Counted from the stretch's first letter, positions 1 through 16,804 are shown. The stretch: 64,000 nucleotides of DNA from Scylla paramamosain (GCF_035594125.1 NW_026973710.1:220001-284000), one strand, 5' to 3'. The notes: generated from the sequence alone by a model not told the origin. A program made the numbers and translations.

Positions 1-43
<43 letters not shown>

Positions 44-291
44 GTGTTATTTGGCGTTCATTTGCATCGTTTTCTTTCAATCAATATCTCCACCACCACC
101 ACCACCGCCACCACAACCACTACCACCACCACCACCACCACCACCATCACCACCACCGCCAATCTCCATCCATTCCTCGCTTCTTATCTTTCCTGTTCCC
201 TCTCACTCTCCCTCTCTGCTTCCACTCTTCCTCTGCCCATCACTTTGCTCTGTACTCTCACTGCCTGCGCTGGTACTCAGAGGATAAAGGC

Positions 292-354
<63 letters not shown>
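1..354. repeat. (CT)n, (CAC)n and (GA)n microsatellites
   Basis: (CT)n fills 1-40, a (CAC/CCA)n trinucleotide tract runs about 91-166, and (GA)n runs about 292-354. The open frames here translate to runs of T, P or RE and are by-products of the repeats. No gene is seen. Confidence 0.95.
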
Positions 355-359
<5 letters not shown>

Positions 360-699
360 TTTCATATTAGTTTATTGCAAGTGCATTCTATGATCTGTAC
401 CTATCTCCATTAATAAACTACGTGTTGGAAAACAGGATAGAACAGGACAAGACATCTCCCCGCCCACCTCTCCCTTCACCTGTGTACTGAGAGAAAACGG
501 GTGATAGACAAAACCACGTAGGTCCTGCATAGAAAACGGAGTCACGGGTATTCTGTGGTAAAGAATGAAAACTAAGGAAGATTCTGTAGTAGACTGCCAA
601 TGCTAACGCTGCTGATTTTAAATATTGGAATTTTTTTTTTTTTAGTAATCGCAGTAACAAGAACAATAAAATGGGGAAGGAAAAAAATGTCAATGAAGG
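355..699. other. No recognisable gene
   Basis: Unique-looking AT-rich DNA with a short poly-T tract near 631-643. Nothing coding could be supported on either strand. Confidence 0.6.
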
Positions 700-950
700 C
701 ACAGGTCCACAAAAAGTAGAGCAAAAAACGGATTATCCAAAATTAAGAGAAGTATTTTGAAATCTCCCTGGAAGAGTTCAAGTCACAGGCAAGGGAAAAT
801 ACAGAAGCAGGCAGGGAGTTCCAGAGTTCACCGGTATAAGTTCATGAAGGACTGAGAATGTTGGTTGACTCTTACATTCGGAGGGGGATGGACAAAATGG
901 CGGTGAGAGAAAGTAGAAAACTTTGTGCAGCGAATGATCAGAAAGTTAAT
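700..950 (-). mobile_element. LINE-A 3' tail fragment
   Basis: On the - strand this matches the last ~200 bp of the LINE-A coding tail. Compare 6905-7100: the same 'gaagcaggcagggagttccagag'-like block (shown here only in part) and the following 'tgagaatgttggttgactc' stretch. It is a 5'-truncated, diverged dead copy. Confidence 0.7.
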
Positions 951-1160
951 AATTACATATAGTCACAGTATTACGCGTTAACATCTGACTCGCATACAAA
1001 ACAGCGTGAGTAATGATGGTCAGCAATATTAATTAGATGCTATCGCTCCACTGATCTGAAAAATAAGGAATTAATGACATGTAATCACAGGAAGTTACAT
1101 TTAAAGAGCCACACGGAGCCTTGAATACAGACTAGGCAGCGTGTCCATAACTCACCAGGT

Positions 1161-1192
1161 ACCACCACCACCACCACCACCACCACCACCAG
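1161..1192. repeat. (ACC)n microsatellite
   Basis: About ten ACC units in uninterrupted tandem. Confidence 0.9.
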
Positions 1193-1304
1193 GCAAGACA
1201 GGTGCTCGAGGCGGAAAGACTTTGACTCGTACTCGTAAACATTTCCTCGTTGTGTCCCTCACGTGTAGCAGGCTGTGGCGGGGATAATTTGTGGTTTTAG
1301 AGAC

Positions 1305-1835
1305 TGTTTTCATGATTGTAGTCATAGTCATGATTGTAGTCAAGAATTCTAAACTGGCAATATGAAAACACCGTAAAGAACACAACTACTGATCTCTTAA
1401 GAACACAAAATAATGGAAGCAGCAGGAAGCCATCAGGCCTACACGTGGCACTCCCTGTGTCAAACGTGCCAACCTGTTTCCACCCATCATCCCCATCCAT
1501 AAATTTGTCTTAATTTTTTAAAGTTTCCTAATGACTCAGCACTAACAAGCTAATTACTGCGTCTATACCATTCATCTACCACTCTGTGAGAACCAATTCA
1601 ATCCTATCTCTTTTTTTAATCTAACCTTTTCAAGACTGAACCCGTTATTTCTTGTTCTATCCTCATTACTGATCCTGAGAATTTTGGCTACGTCACCCTT
1701 ATTGTACCCCCTGTAAAACTTAGACTTTCATCAGATCCCTTCTTAACCTATGTCGCTGTAAAAAATGTAAATCTAAAAGCTTCTGTCTTTTTGTAAGGAA
1801 TAACCCTCATCCCCTGTATCTCTTTGGTTGCTCTA
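1305..1835 (-). mobile_element. LINE tail fragment, family D
   Basis: Read on the - strand, this decays from a LINE C-terminal region into the peptide 'GDDGWKQVGTFDTGSATCRP' and then a 3' tail. The same sequence recurs at 21.5, 24.0, 27.8, 32.2, 47.7, 48.0 and 55.0 kb. Stops and frameshifts are frequent. The clade cannot be set from the tail alone. Confidence 0.6.
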
Positions 1836-1841
1836 GAAAAG

Positions 1842-1842
1842 T

Positions 1843-1923
<81 letters not shown>

Positions 1924-2209
1924 ACAGTACATGCTAATAGTAATAATGGGAGTACTGGTGTTTGCAGAAATAGTATTAGTAGTGGTAAAAGTAAGGGAAG
2001 GTTAAGATGAGAATGAAAGAAAACACTGTCAAGATTGATTTCTGCAGCTTTTGTAAATAATCCTGATGAGAAAACAAAGTGTCTGAGAATTCGTGGACGT
2101 AAGCTTGAGGGAACACGAGAAATGTAATAAAAATGAGAGTTCTGTCCGCCACTGTACCTTATAGGAGATGGAAATAGAAATAAATAAGTGAATATATAAA
2201 CATAAATAA

Positions 2210-2283
<74 letters not shown>
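1842..2283. repeat. (TAG)n, then (GATA)n(GA)n
   Basis: (TAG/GTA)n occupies about 1842-1923 and a compound (GATA)n(GA)n tract about 2208-2283. The DNA between is AT-rich without a recognisable gene. Confidence 0.9.
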
Positions 2284-2286
<3 letters not shown>

Positions 2287-2496
2287 GAGGGGGGAGAGAA
2301 GAAGATTGAAAGTGAGAGAGATTCAGCCAACCTCTCCTTCTCCAGCGGAATTGCAGTAGGCTCTCCGAGTGTTAGGGAGAGGAGGCCTAATTGTTGCAGG
2401 TGTGGAAGGGTTTTGTCTCCTGTGTCAACCTTAGTTATCACTGCTCGCAAATTTGTATCTCAATAGTTAAGCAGGTAAGTGAAGCAAGGCGACCTG

Positions 2497-2816
2497 TCCC
2501 CCCATCCTCCTCCTCCTTCTCCTGTTTCTCCTCTTCCTCCTCCTCCCATCTCTGTTCTACACTTCTCTCTCTCTCTCCTACGTATTTCTTTCTTCTTCTC
2601 TTCTCTCTCTGCTTTCCTTTTCCTCCACCTTCCCTTTCCTACTTCCTCCTCCTCCTCCTCCTCCTCCTCCTCCTCCTCCTCCTCCTCCTCCTCCTTCTTT
2701 CATTTTTCTCCCCTTTTCTCCCTCTCTGCTCTCTTTCCTTCCCTCTTTCCTTCATTTCCTCCTCCTCCTCCTCCTCCCTCCTCCTCCTCCTCCTCCTCCT
2801 CCTCCTCCTCCTCCTC

Positions 2817-2858
<42 letters not shown>

Positions 2859-2860
2859 GT
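2497..2860. repeat. (CTC)n and (CTA)n polypyrimidine tract
   Basis: (CTC)n blocks lie at about 2644-2694 and 2758-2818, followed by (CTA)n at 2818-2859. All three forward frames stay open over much of it (poly-S, poly-L, poly-Y), as expected of a triplet repeat. Confidence 0.9.
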
Positions 2861-3589
2861 CCAATACTTCTCTCCCCTTCCTCTCTTCTCTTTTCTTCTC
2901 TTTTCCTTCTCACTTCTTTCGTGTATTCAGAGGAGAGGTAGGTGAGGAGAAAAGAGAGGAGAGAAGAGAGGGAAAGATGGAGTGGAAAGGAAACTGGAAA
3001 GAGGAGGAAAAGTTATGGAAGAAGGAAGAGAGAGAGAGAGAAAAAAAAAAAGACATGGAGAGGGAAAGAAAGGAAACTGAAGGCTGAAGGGAGGGAGAGA
3101 GAGGGAGGAAACAGGTTAGAGGAATGGAGGAAAGTAAAGAGTCGAATTAGAAATGGAGGAGGGAGGATACGATGCAAGGAGTGTTTGTAAAGTGAGCGCT
3201 GATTGGCTGGTGCAGTACGTCCGTAGCTGCGTGATTCAGTGGTGTGTATAGCCTGCCTTGTGTTGCTTCCTGGGGGCCTGGGTCTGGTCTCGTCTTGCCT
3301 GGAGGTGGTAACACTCAGAGGGAAGACCAATCACAACTCTTTATCTTGTGTTGTTTGGTGTGGTGCTTGGCTTTTGTCACGTTTGTAATTACTCAAGGGG
3401 AAAGGTTAATTCATTACAAAGTTTATATATTTTATTGGTATGGGTATTCTTTGGTAATTCTGGATACTATTGCAAAAAAAAAAATGTTTGGGTTAATAGA
3501 GAGAGAGAAGAAAAGAAAGATAGAATTTATATATTTTACCTGTTAATCCTTTGAGTGCTAATGATGCTATGACAGTCCATTAAGTTTGC
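2861..3589. other. Purine-rich spacer, no gene
   Basis: Strongly purine-rich on + to about 3170, then AT-rich. No splice-flanked conserved peptide was found. Confidence 0.5.
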
Positions 3590-3590
3590 A

Positions 3591-3684
<94 letters not shown>

Positions 3685-3893
3685 CACCATGACAGCAGGA
3701 AACTAATATGTGAGTCCTTTCCTGTCACCCCCTCCCTCTTTCACCATTCCTACTCCCTTCTTCCCTTCTCCTATTCCCCTTACCTTTCCTCCCTTTTCCT
3801 CCCCTTTTTCCTCCAGCTGACCCTTGTTTTTGTTTCCCATTTTTTCTTCACCTGGGTAATTTTGTCGGGGGGTTGGGGGAAACATACTGATAC

Positions 3894-3980
<87 letters not shown>
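3590..3980. repeat. (GA)n and (CT)n inverted pair
   Basis: (GA)n at about 3592-3683 and (CT)n at about 3897-3979 are reverse complements separated by ~215 bp of pyrimidine-rich DNA. They could pair as an 80-bp stem or form triplex DNA. Confidence 0.9.
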
Positions 3981-4139
3981 AAAATTGAAGGTGGGGAGAG
4001 CAGAGGGGAGGGAAAGGGAGGAGGAGAAAGAGGGAGGTGGTGATTTGAAGGTGATGCGACTGTGATGGCTGTGCTGTGATAATGTGCTGATGATGATGAT
4101 GGTGATGGTGACGGTTCATTCAATTCTTGTTGGTTTGTC

Positions 4140-4141
4140 TG

Positions 4142-4182
<41 letters not shown>

Positions 4183-4379
4183 CGCCTTAATATTACATCT
4201 TTCCCTCACTTCTTTCCTTTCTCACTTATTTCTCGTCTGTTTTTTTTTTTTTTTATAGTTCTTCATTTTTTTCTCTTCCTCATTTCTTCTTTTATATTTT
4301 CCCTCGTACATTTGCTGTGTGTCGCTCAAATTTCCTTCACTCTTCGTCATTTCTCTTCCATATTTCCTTGACATAACCT

Positions 4380-4456
<77 letters not shown>

Positions 4457-4569
4457 TTTTCTTATCTTTCTTTTCACAAACACCGTAATCTTTCCCTATC
4501 ACCTTCCATTTACCTAAACATCACCTGACTGACATTCTCACCTTCCCCTCTTACTCTCCCCATCACCTT

Positions 4570-4614
<45 letters not shown>
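4140..4614. repeat. (GT)n and (CT)n microsatellites
   Basis: (GT)n at about 4144-4180 and (CT)n at about 4384-4453 and 4577-4613, with pyrimidine-rich DNA between. Confidence 0.9.
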
Positions 4615-4616
<2 letters not shown>

Positions 4617-4618
4617 GC

Positions 4619-4760
4619 ATCCAGGGGCCAGATCCACGAAACGGTTGCTACTTTTAACAAACTGCGATCAGCGCCCATTATCAACCTCGGACCGCCATAT
4701 GGTATCCACGAACGCATAAGAGGTTGGTGTTGCCATAGTAGCAAGGTTGTAAAGTTACAA
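4619..4760. mobile_element. Possible left end of a Harbinger-type element
   Basis: A sharp change from microsatellite to unique sequence beginning near 'ggggccagatccacgaaacg'. That phrase resembles termini of crustacean PIF/Harbinger elements as I recall them, and it lies just upstream of HARBI1-like coding DNA. I could not find the matching inverted end near 12.8-13.4 kb, so the call is tentative. Confidence 0.3.
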
Positions 4761-6252
4761 CCTCCTGAGGTGATGTAGGTTAACTCCACCTCGCCTGAAA
4801 ACTCTTATATAAATATTTATGTGCACAAAATAACCTTTTTTTAATTGTTTACAAGCTTTACCAGCAAGGAAGCATGGTTTTGTGATGCATAAAGTGAAAT
4901 CTTGCATGGAACACTGAAAACAAATGAAGAGGCTGATTTGTCCCACACGTGCGCACTCCCCATTCCCCCACCCACTAACAAGTGTGTACTGTGATTACGT
5001 ATTGTTTTCGTCGTTTCTTGTGCATATATTGGATATTTTCTTAACATACTACCACGTTCGTGCCTTGAGGCAAGAAAGGCGCTTTCAGGATCGCCACGAC
5101 CCCTTGGCATTGAGTGATAATGAGCTCATGATCAAATATCGCTTCCCGCGGCAGACCTACTAAACCTCTTGTTTGAGGAGATGCAGCCTCAGCTGGAGAG
5201 AAGGACAAGGCATAGCCAGGCATTACCAACTCACACCCAGGTTCTGCTGGCCCAGAGACTGTTTGCCAGTGGGCCCTTCCAAAACGTCATTGGAGACACT
5301 GCTGGTAAGATGATACTGGTGTTGCATGCTTCAGTGCAGGGGCTGGCTGTTGTGGAAGTTATCAGGGAGCCCTTTCCCTGACCTTATTAATGGTCTATTC
5401 TCTTACATTCTTCGCATATACCTTTAGATACACATAAAACGTAACTTTAAGGCGAGGAAGAAGTGCCCCTGCCCTTCAGGGAGTCCAAGGGATGGGCGAA
5501 GGCCCCCCAGAGATTAGGTTAGTCACCGTACACTTTTATAAGAAACATTACCTAATCCAACATAACCACAGGGGCTAGACCCACCCTTAAGGACACTACT
5601 ATAAGTTAGCATAACCTGTGGAACCCCTGAAGGATGGGGGTACATATATGTTTCAGGTTTATCAAGAGGTACTGTATATGTGAAAGAATGGAAGAGGATA
5701 GACGTGTAATAAGGACAAGAGAGGACTCCAAACAATTACCACTACTTTTTGTGTAAACAAATTGCATAATATCCCATAAATAACTTTTGTAGGTGAATAA
5801 ACTGATGTTCAGTGTGGTGAATAATACTTAAGTGTGGCTGACTTTCAAGGATAAAAGGCATAAAAGTCAACCTGCTGCATGCCACAGTTTATAAAGTTGT
5901 AATCCAGTGTTAGGAACATGCCAAGATTAGTTAATAGTGTCAAAATATGTGAGTGCACAATTGATAAGGAGGGATGAGGGATGATGCCAACCTTACCAAA
6001 CCTGCTGTCAAGTACCCCTGGGGCTGTCCCTTCCTCACACACCACATTATTATTCATGTGTACAAATATTTCTAGACTTGTAGGTTTATTTCTGACATGT
6101 TTCTAACACTGTCTTGAGGATAACTTGATTTATTATACTGCTGGCAAAAAAAGTTGACAGATGTAATGTGTGCGTGAATACGGCTGCACTCATGGAAACA
6201 ACACTGTACTACAGCTACAAGGATCACATTACATTGCTGCTGTTTTTTTTTT

Positions 6253-10057
<3,805 letters not shown>

Positions 10058-10669
10058 ACTGGGAGTAATTATCGTTTCGGCAGGTGTCTACTGCCTCCTC
10101 CTATATATGTAGCTACTGTGTAACATGATCATGTAATAGTTTCTTTTGTGTGCACAAGCAGCCACATTACCATGAAGGAGCAAAGTGTGGATGAGGCCCT
10201 CTACTTGAACTGGAAAAGGTATCACTCCCTCTGAACATCCAACTTGTTTGTGATGCAAGTGAAGTGATCCTCAGCTACTGCTCCAGATTGCCAGGTATAT
10301 AGCATTATTGCATCACATGTTTACCCAACCATGTATTTTATTGATTTTCATGTGACTGCACATGGTTACTGGTATTGCATAAGAAAACATAGTGTGATAA
10401 GCCTTGACATTAGTTATAAATGAACACTTGATATACTCTTTTATAAGTAATGAATCCTCTTGTAGTATGAAATCTCACTTTTCACAGGTGCCTGCACTCT
10501 TGTGGAGGTGGCTTGCAGTACAGACCCATCAAGTGTGTCAAAATAATTAATACTTGCCTGCTCCTACACAACTGCTGCATCAAGTTCCTGATGACATATG
10601 TACTTGTCACTATTTTTCTGGTAGTTGACAGGATATATCTGTATCATGGACATTAGATTTAACCGAGTA

Positions 10670-11599
10670 CAGTCATGAATGTTCTTACACTTGTTGGGGT
10701 AATGAAATTTGTCAGAAGTGTACCATCATTTAACAAAAATAAACATTCTTTTTTTTTTTTTTTCCTACAAAGATGTCTGAAAGTCATTATGGTTTGGGCT
10801 AGTTTTAGATCATCAGAATGCTAAATGTCAAACTACATGACTGTTCCTCTACAATATAACTTTAAACAAATGGAACAGTTAGGTTCCAGTCCCTAGACCT
10901 CTCAGACCCTCACAAAAGTCTGCTTACAGCTACCACCTCTTGAGGATGAAACAGTGCCCCATGCTGATACCAACCCTGCTGTGCTGTCGAGGGATCAGTG
11001 TGCTTCAGGCAGAATTGTGTAGCAAGAAATCATACAAAACTTCTTCCAGCACTGAAGTAAGGAAGTGAGGTCAGTAATCATGTAATGAGTGAAATAATGG
11101 TTTTCCATGTATCACTGCATACTAAATGAAAGAGATCAGTGCAACATTTAAATTCATCAAATACTTAAGTGGCTTGCTAGTATTAGGTATGAATAACACA
11201 AATAGATTAAAAAAGTGCTGTAGATTTATTTAAAAATAAAATAAAATTACCAATTACCAAAGTCTTTGCAAGAAAAAGAAAAATATAACATATATGAGTA
11301 TAGTTCACATCCTGAAAAAAAAAAAAAAGTAAATAAACTTATTTACAGAAATGTCCACCAGCAGGTCACCACAAAACACTAATCTTACTTTTGTATTTTA
11401 AGTAACACAGAAGCATTGTAGGTATCACAGTGAAGTTTGGTATTATATTGCACTAACATTAACATGCTGCTCGAGGTTAATGATAGAATTGCTACAACTT
11501 AATTCTACAGAAAAGAAATATTGCTTAATATAACTTAATTTGATAACTTAGTCTTATAACTTAACTTAATAAAGATAAACTTATGAAAGGTAAACATTA
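10670..11599. other. AT-rich spacer of the Harbinger region
   Basis: AT-rich DNA with short poly-T and poly-A runs (10749-10763, 11316-11328). No conserved coding block was found. Confidence 0.5.
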
Positions 11600-12830
11600 A
11601 AATGCTATAAATTATTGGTGGGTGGTGTTGGCATTAATGAAGTGCTCAGTAAGTGTTACCAGCTGCTGCAATGAATGCACAATGTTCCTCTGCACTTCAA
11701 CAGATTGTCAAAGTGCCTGGGACATGTTTTGTACAGCCAGCTGCACCATCACCAGCTCGTCCATACTCCGACTAATCTGCTGTTGGGTTTCCTGTGCTTG
11801 AGAGAGAACTTCCAAGTCAGAGTGGCCATCTGAAATACAGTTTAGAAGCAAACATGACTACACCTCAAGTTACAAAGTAAGTGGTATTTCAAGTTACATG
11901 TCACGCTATCTTGCTGTGTCCTTTTACCTCATTTGCTCCTTGGACCTTTCTGCTATACTGTACCCAGGCTGGTGGTGTGATGCACTTATGGAATCAACAC
12001 TATATGCCTCAGAGATGTATTCCTCAAAAAAAAAAAAAATAAATATAATAAAAAAATAAAATAAAAAATTAGGTCAGAGTAGCAAGAACAACAGACTTAG
12101 TGGCAGGAGTTGTATAATCAGTGTTCATTGTACTGGAGGACACAACTGAATACATGTTAACATGTTATTCACCATTGCATGTAGTCATCTATAATGAGCA
12201 TAATTTGAACAAAGATCTTCTCATCCAGTGCAGATGATACACCATTGTCAAATCCAGAGGCCGCTGTGGACCCAGCGACACCAGCAGAAGAGGGTTGGAT
12301 GGCTCCAACACCACTGCTGGTGGAAGGCTGTGGTCCTAGAGGCCCTGACACTTCTGGAGAAAAAAAAAAAAAAAAAAAGCTGTCATTACTGCAGGTAGAG
12401 AATAAGCTGGTATTCTTTGAGTGATGTTTTTATTGACAAATTTTTCTTTTAATTAGCAGTCAACCTAGTCATGTCTGTGTTTATCACATGGTTTTGCTGA
12501 GTTGATGAGCAAATGTGCAGATGAACATTCATGAAGATGAGTGTTGGACATGATGCTGCCAGCCCCATGGAAGATGATGCTGTAGCACAATTATTGTTAC
12601 ATTACAGTACTGCACTTAAAAACAGCATTAATTTACAAAATGTAATTTGACCTTTGTTAGTTTACTTATGCAGTGTGGTGCCATCACTTTCAGGGTATGG
12701 CAGTCCTGCAAATGTTGTGTGAGACAACATCCACAGCATGACCAACTCCACAGCAGTGTGTGTTGTCTCATCTGGAGGCCCCCACCTGCATGGATATGAA
12801 TGTTGCAATTATCACCCACTTAGAAGTTCA
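11600..12830 (-). pseudogene. Candidate Myb-like Harbinger partner protein, decayed
   Basis: Three - strand blocks look like the accessory protein of Harbinger elements (the family from which NAIF1 derives). The first, near 12640-12790, contains a GPPDETTHTAVELVML stretch after a Gly-rich turn, like the TGGGPP segment that follows the Myb/SANT domain. The second (12169-12351) is a Ser/Gly/Ala-rich linker, SGPLGPQPSTSSGVGAIQPS onward. The third (about 11610-11830) is a Gln-rich helical tail, EVLSQAQETQQQISRSMDEL onward, broken by a stop. Its convergent orientation to the HARBI1-like gene fits the two-gene layout. No clear Myb helices were seen, so this is partly inference. Confidence 0.4.
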
Positions 12831-13097
12831 CATGTAAAGCCAAATCAACTTGGTGTAAATCATGAATGCATTAGAGCACAATAATGTTATCTAGCACTGC
12901 AGTGGTCATTGTCTCAGACCTGACTGCCAGAGGTACTGTACATACTCCTATTTATAATCCATTGCTTAGTTGGTTCTTGGTTATGTTTATTGACTATATG
13001 GGTAAATTTTGTAACAGCACCAATAATTAAATACATGTACACAAGAGCAAACTTCTTTTTATACAACTGCAGGGGTTTTAAGCACTGCTAACAATCA

Positions 13098-13130
13098 CCT
13101 AACCTAACTAACCTAACCTAACCTAACCCT
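13098..13130. repeat. Interstitial TTAGG telomere-type repeat
   Basis: About five CCTAA units, the complement of TTAGG, with one CCTAACTAA irregularity. TTAGG is the common arthropod telomere motif, which supports an arthropod source. The tract is short and internal. Confidence 0.75.
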
Positions 13131-14890
13131 CCTTCCTCAACAGAGTAAAACCAATGTTCAAGAAATAAAATTTATTACAGCAGTTTGTGTCCCAAAGGCT
13201 GACCAGAAAGAAACTTTTTTTTTTTCTCCCAATATGTAACTGAAAGTCATACAGAGGAATTTGTTCATATTACTCAAAACAATGTTCAGCAATTCCCAAA
13301 ACATTAGTTAATTAAATTCCATGAGCAATTAGGTCAAGACAAAATATGAATCAAATATGGTAGTGTGGGTAAATTTTTACTCTTTCATCTGTTTATCTTT
13401 CTCTCTCTCTCATGCTTCCCTTCGCACGTAATTCGCAATATTTCTTTCTTTTATTCGCCTTGTCCTCTTTATTGTCCTCTATCCTCTTTTAAGTATTATT
13501 CCACGTCTATTTTCTCCTTTTTTCCTCCTCCCCATGTTACCTTTAAGCGGTGCGGTGTGTGCACACACGGGGTGTGGTGTGTGCAGGGATTTCACTGTAA
13601 TGCTGAAACATTTCTCCATCTTTCTTCACAGATTTCAGTTTCGTGGCTTTACATAGTAGCGTCATAATTAAGCTCTTTTTCTGGGAGTGATGAGCAACTC
13701 TGAGAAACACGGCGAGGGAACAGCTGGTGTGGTGATCCTGGGGAGACTGAAGGGAAGGGGAGGCTTGAGGGGAGTTACAAAACAAGATTTGATGGAGCTG
13801 ACACCGGGACGGCTTTCAGACAGGCGTGTGGAGGTGGGGGAGGGACATTCTGAAGGCGTGTGATGGGCTGGCTGTGTGTGGTGCCGGGAGCTTTGGCACA
13901 TATGTCATTCATTGCTGGCAGTTATTGGTACAAGCACGGTCACAAGGCGAGGGACGGGCCACGCTTGTCTCCAGTGTCTGCCATTTGCACTCCGTCGCAA
14001 TTCCTGTGTCCTGCTGATCGTCTCCTCATAACAGTGGCAAGGGACAGTGTTATCAAACCAAAGTGATGACGGCTGAGGGAACATGAGACACATACGAGTA
14101 ACATGCCACACAGTAACGGGGTGCTTGTGAGTCTACTTGGGTCATGAGCTACTAGGGCTGTAGGGGGTGACTTATTACTGGTACTCCTGTAGAATATTTG
14201 GCACAAGGATCACTGGTACTGAATGGTCATCTGGTACCGGAGTCACTGGTAAATTTACAGGGGTCATCTGGCCAAGATGTGTCACCCTTAGTCACTAGGG
14301 ACGCGGGATCAAGTGGGCGCCGCGTCAGTTGTGCCTTGAGATGAATGCCAGTCACACCTTGTTTCATTCGCTTCATTAATACTGGATGGAGGAACTACAC
14401 GTGTCAGCAGAATACGATGCAAACTACACTTCAGATTTACAGATTTAATCAGATATTTTCTTGACGCGGCATGTGAGTGAAGCCTGGACAGAATAAAAGG
14501 GATGAAAGGCTCTTGATGTGAAGGGAACGAAGAGAAGGGAAGGCTGTATGGAGGAGGGAAAGGAAGGAATGAAGAAAAGAAGCTTCGAGAGGGGAATAAA
14601 TTTGCTTGAAGGGAATAGAAAGGGAAGTGAAGGGATGGGAGGGGAATATAGGAAGGAGGGGTGTTATATAATGTATGAAGGAAGGAAGGAAGGAAGGAAG
14701 GGGAATAAGAGAACGGGAGGGAAAGGGATGGATAGACGAGAGCTGCTGGAAGGGGATAGAAATATATTATGTATGAGGAAAGAGAAAGGGAGGGAGGAAG
14801 GAAAGAGATTGTGTAGACACAAAGAAAAATATCATCTGCTTGCCGTGGAAAAACCCACCAATTGAGGAACCTTTGCCAGAGAGAGCAGTG
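13131..14890. other. Long spacer without a supported gene
   Basis: Mixed unique DNA. 14515-14830 is strongly purine-rich on + (GGAAG-type repeats), which creates the long Arg/Lys/Glu ORFs. A 14090-14300 stretch repeats the words 'actggta' and 'gtcactgg' loosely. No conserved protein or RNA gene was recognised. Confidence 0.5.
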
Positions 14891-14892
14891 AC

Positions 14893-14895
14893 ATG

Positions 14896-14960
<65 letters not shown>

Positions 14961-15108
14961 CAGACTGGTGGTGAGAGGCCCTTGAGATGAGGTCAGCTGG
15001 TCTGGGAAGGGTCATAACAGCTGGATGCGTTAGTGAGCCGTCGCCTTCTTGATTAACCTGTTGAGGGAGGAGGAGGAGGAGGAGGAAACTGATAGACCGT
15101 AGGGAACA

Positions 15109-15159
<51 letters not shown>

Positions 15160-15179
15160 AGGTAAATACATGACCTGAC

Positions 15180-15220
<41 letters not shown>
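14893..15220. repeat. (AC)n, (GT)n...(AC)n
   Basis: (AC)n at about 14893-14958. A second pair, (GT)n at 15113-15157 and (AC)n at 15181-15220, is inverted around a 23-bp loop and could extrude as a hairpin. Confidence 0.9.
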
Positions 15221-15221
<1 letters not shown>

Positions 15222-15479
15222 CGAATGCATCGAACATAATAAACTCAATCTAGAAAACTTACAATACAAAATATGAATTTACTTTTAACCAACCGGAGAA
15301 AGTCAACGTGTCTCAGGAAGAGGAAGAGGGGGAGAGGGAGAGGCGCCCCCTTGAATTCCCCATTTATTCTGATGGGGACAGGTGCCATTACTCTGACCCC
15401 CTGTCTACCTGTGTCAACAATACTGGCTTACCTGGCGAGCTCGATAAATTTCCATATACCTGAGAGGCCAGCCGCGGGC

Positions 15480-15483
<4 letters not shown>

Positions 15484-15515
<32 letters not shown>
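15484..15515. repeat. (GA)n microsatellite
   Basis: About sixteen GA units. Confidence 0.9.
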
Positions 15516-15522
<7 letters not shown>

Positions 15523-15749
15523 AATTTGAAAGGTTCGTAATTTTGTTTGTTGATTTTATGATTGATTGGTGTTTGTTTGTTTTTGTTTGCCCTTCGTTTG
15601 TGTTTGTTTGTGTTTAAAGAAGCTGGATTTATTTTTTTACTTCGTATTAATAAATTTGTTAACATTTTTTTTTTACCATTAAGAACTACGATTCAACTTC
15701 TAGAATTATAACTTTTTCACAAATTACCTGTCATTACTAACGTCATCTC

Positions 15750-16170
15750 CTTATTGAGTAATTTCCCCTTATTGATAACCTCCTAATGAACAACTTGATA
15801 TTTTTCCCCTATCAATAACAAACTTTATTTTCTTAGCGTTTAAAGCATATTTCTCTATTAAGAATTGTGTTTTCCTTTTTTTTTTCTTTTTATAATTTTT
15901 CCTTGTGTATTTTCTCTAATTAACGACTTGATATTTTTCCCTATCAATAACAAACTTTATTTCCTTAGCGATTAAAGCATATTTCCCCATTAAGAACAGT
16001 CTTTTCGTTCTTTTTCTTCTCATTTTCCTTGTCTTTTCTCTAATTAAAAACTTGATATTTTTCCCTATCAATAACAAACTTTATTTCCTTAGCGATTAAA
16101 ACATGTTTCCCCATTAAGAACAGTCTTTTTTTTTCCTTTTTTTTCTCATTTTTCCTTGTGTCTTTTCCCT
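15750..16170. repeat. Three tandem units of about 125-133 bp
   Basis: The block containing 'cttgatatttttccc', 'caataacaaactttatt', 'cttagcg' and 'attaagaa' recurs with starts near 15794, 15927 and 16051. The units differ mainly in poly-T length. No coding potential. Confidence 0.85.
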
Positions 16171-16319
16171 TCATTTCTCACCCCTAATTTTCTCTCGCTC
16201 ACAAGCAATCCCCAACCCTTTGCCCTGGTTACTCATTACTCCTGTGTCTTCCTTTGTGTTCCTTTATATATCCTACTTGGTGATAGCCTTAGATTTATTA
16301 CGTCAACGCCAAAATACCA

Positions 16320-16465
16320 ATCAGGGAACCAGTCTGTCATTCAGCCAGTCAGTCAGTCAGCCAGTCAGTCAGTCAGTCAGTCAGTCAGTCAGTTAAGCAA
16401 TCAGTGCATCAGTTTATCAGTTGGTCAATTCAATAATCAGTCAGTCAGTCAGTCAGTCAGTCAGT
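16320..16465. repeat. (CAGT)n tetranucleotide repeat
   Basis: Imperfect CAGT/TCAG units at about 16338-16392 and again at 16437-16464, separated by a diverged stretch. Confidence 0.9.
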
Positions 16466-16800
16466 TTGTCACCTCCAGAACTAGACTCTTATATATTCTA
16501 GGCGATTTTTTTCTGCTTATTAATGTATGAATTGATTTGTTTGCTTGCTTGCTTGATTGCCTGATTGATTGATAGTTTACTTGGTTGCCTCCTTGTTTGA
16601 TGTTTATGCAGCAACAAAATAGAGAACTTCTTTTTTTTACTGTACACCTTCGCACGTAAAAAAAAAAAAAAATAAAATAAAAATAAAAAAAGCCAGTCAT
16701 TCAATTAAGGAGTCAGTCAAACAAAACGTCACCTAAACCTTTTTTCTTTTCTTTTCTTCTTCCTTTTTCCCTTTTTTCCATGATCCTTTCTGCCCTTTCT
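16466..16800. other. No recognisable gene
   Basis: TTGCTTGCTTGATTG-type degenerate tetranucleotides and A-rich stretches. Nothing coding supported. Confidence 0.5.
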
Positions 16801-16804
16801 TTAT

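Noticed and set aside
4924..5163. Protein starting MKRLICPTRAHSPF
   Set aside because: Only its end (RALRQERRFQDRHD onward) matches the Harbinger nuclease. The upstream part looks like non-coding leader.
14309..14956. 215-aa - strand Ser/Pro-rich ORF
   Set aside because: It comes from a purine-rich repeat and (AC)n, with no domain.
15750..16170. CRISPR-like array
   Set aside because: The units are contiguous ~130-bp tandem repeats without short direct repeats and unique spacers, and the DNA is eukaryotic.
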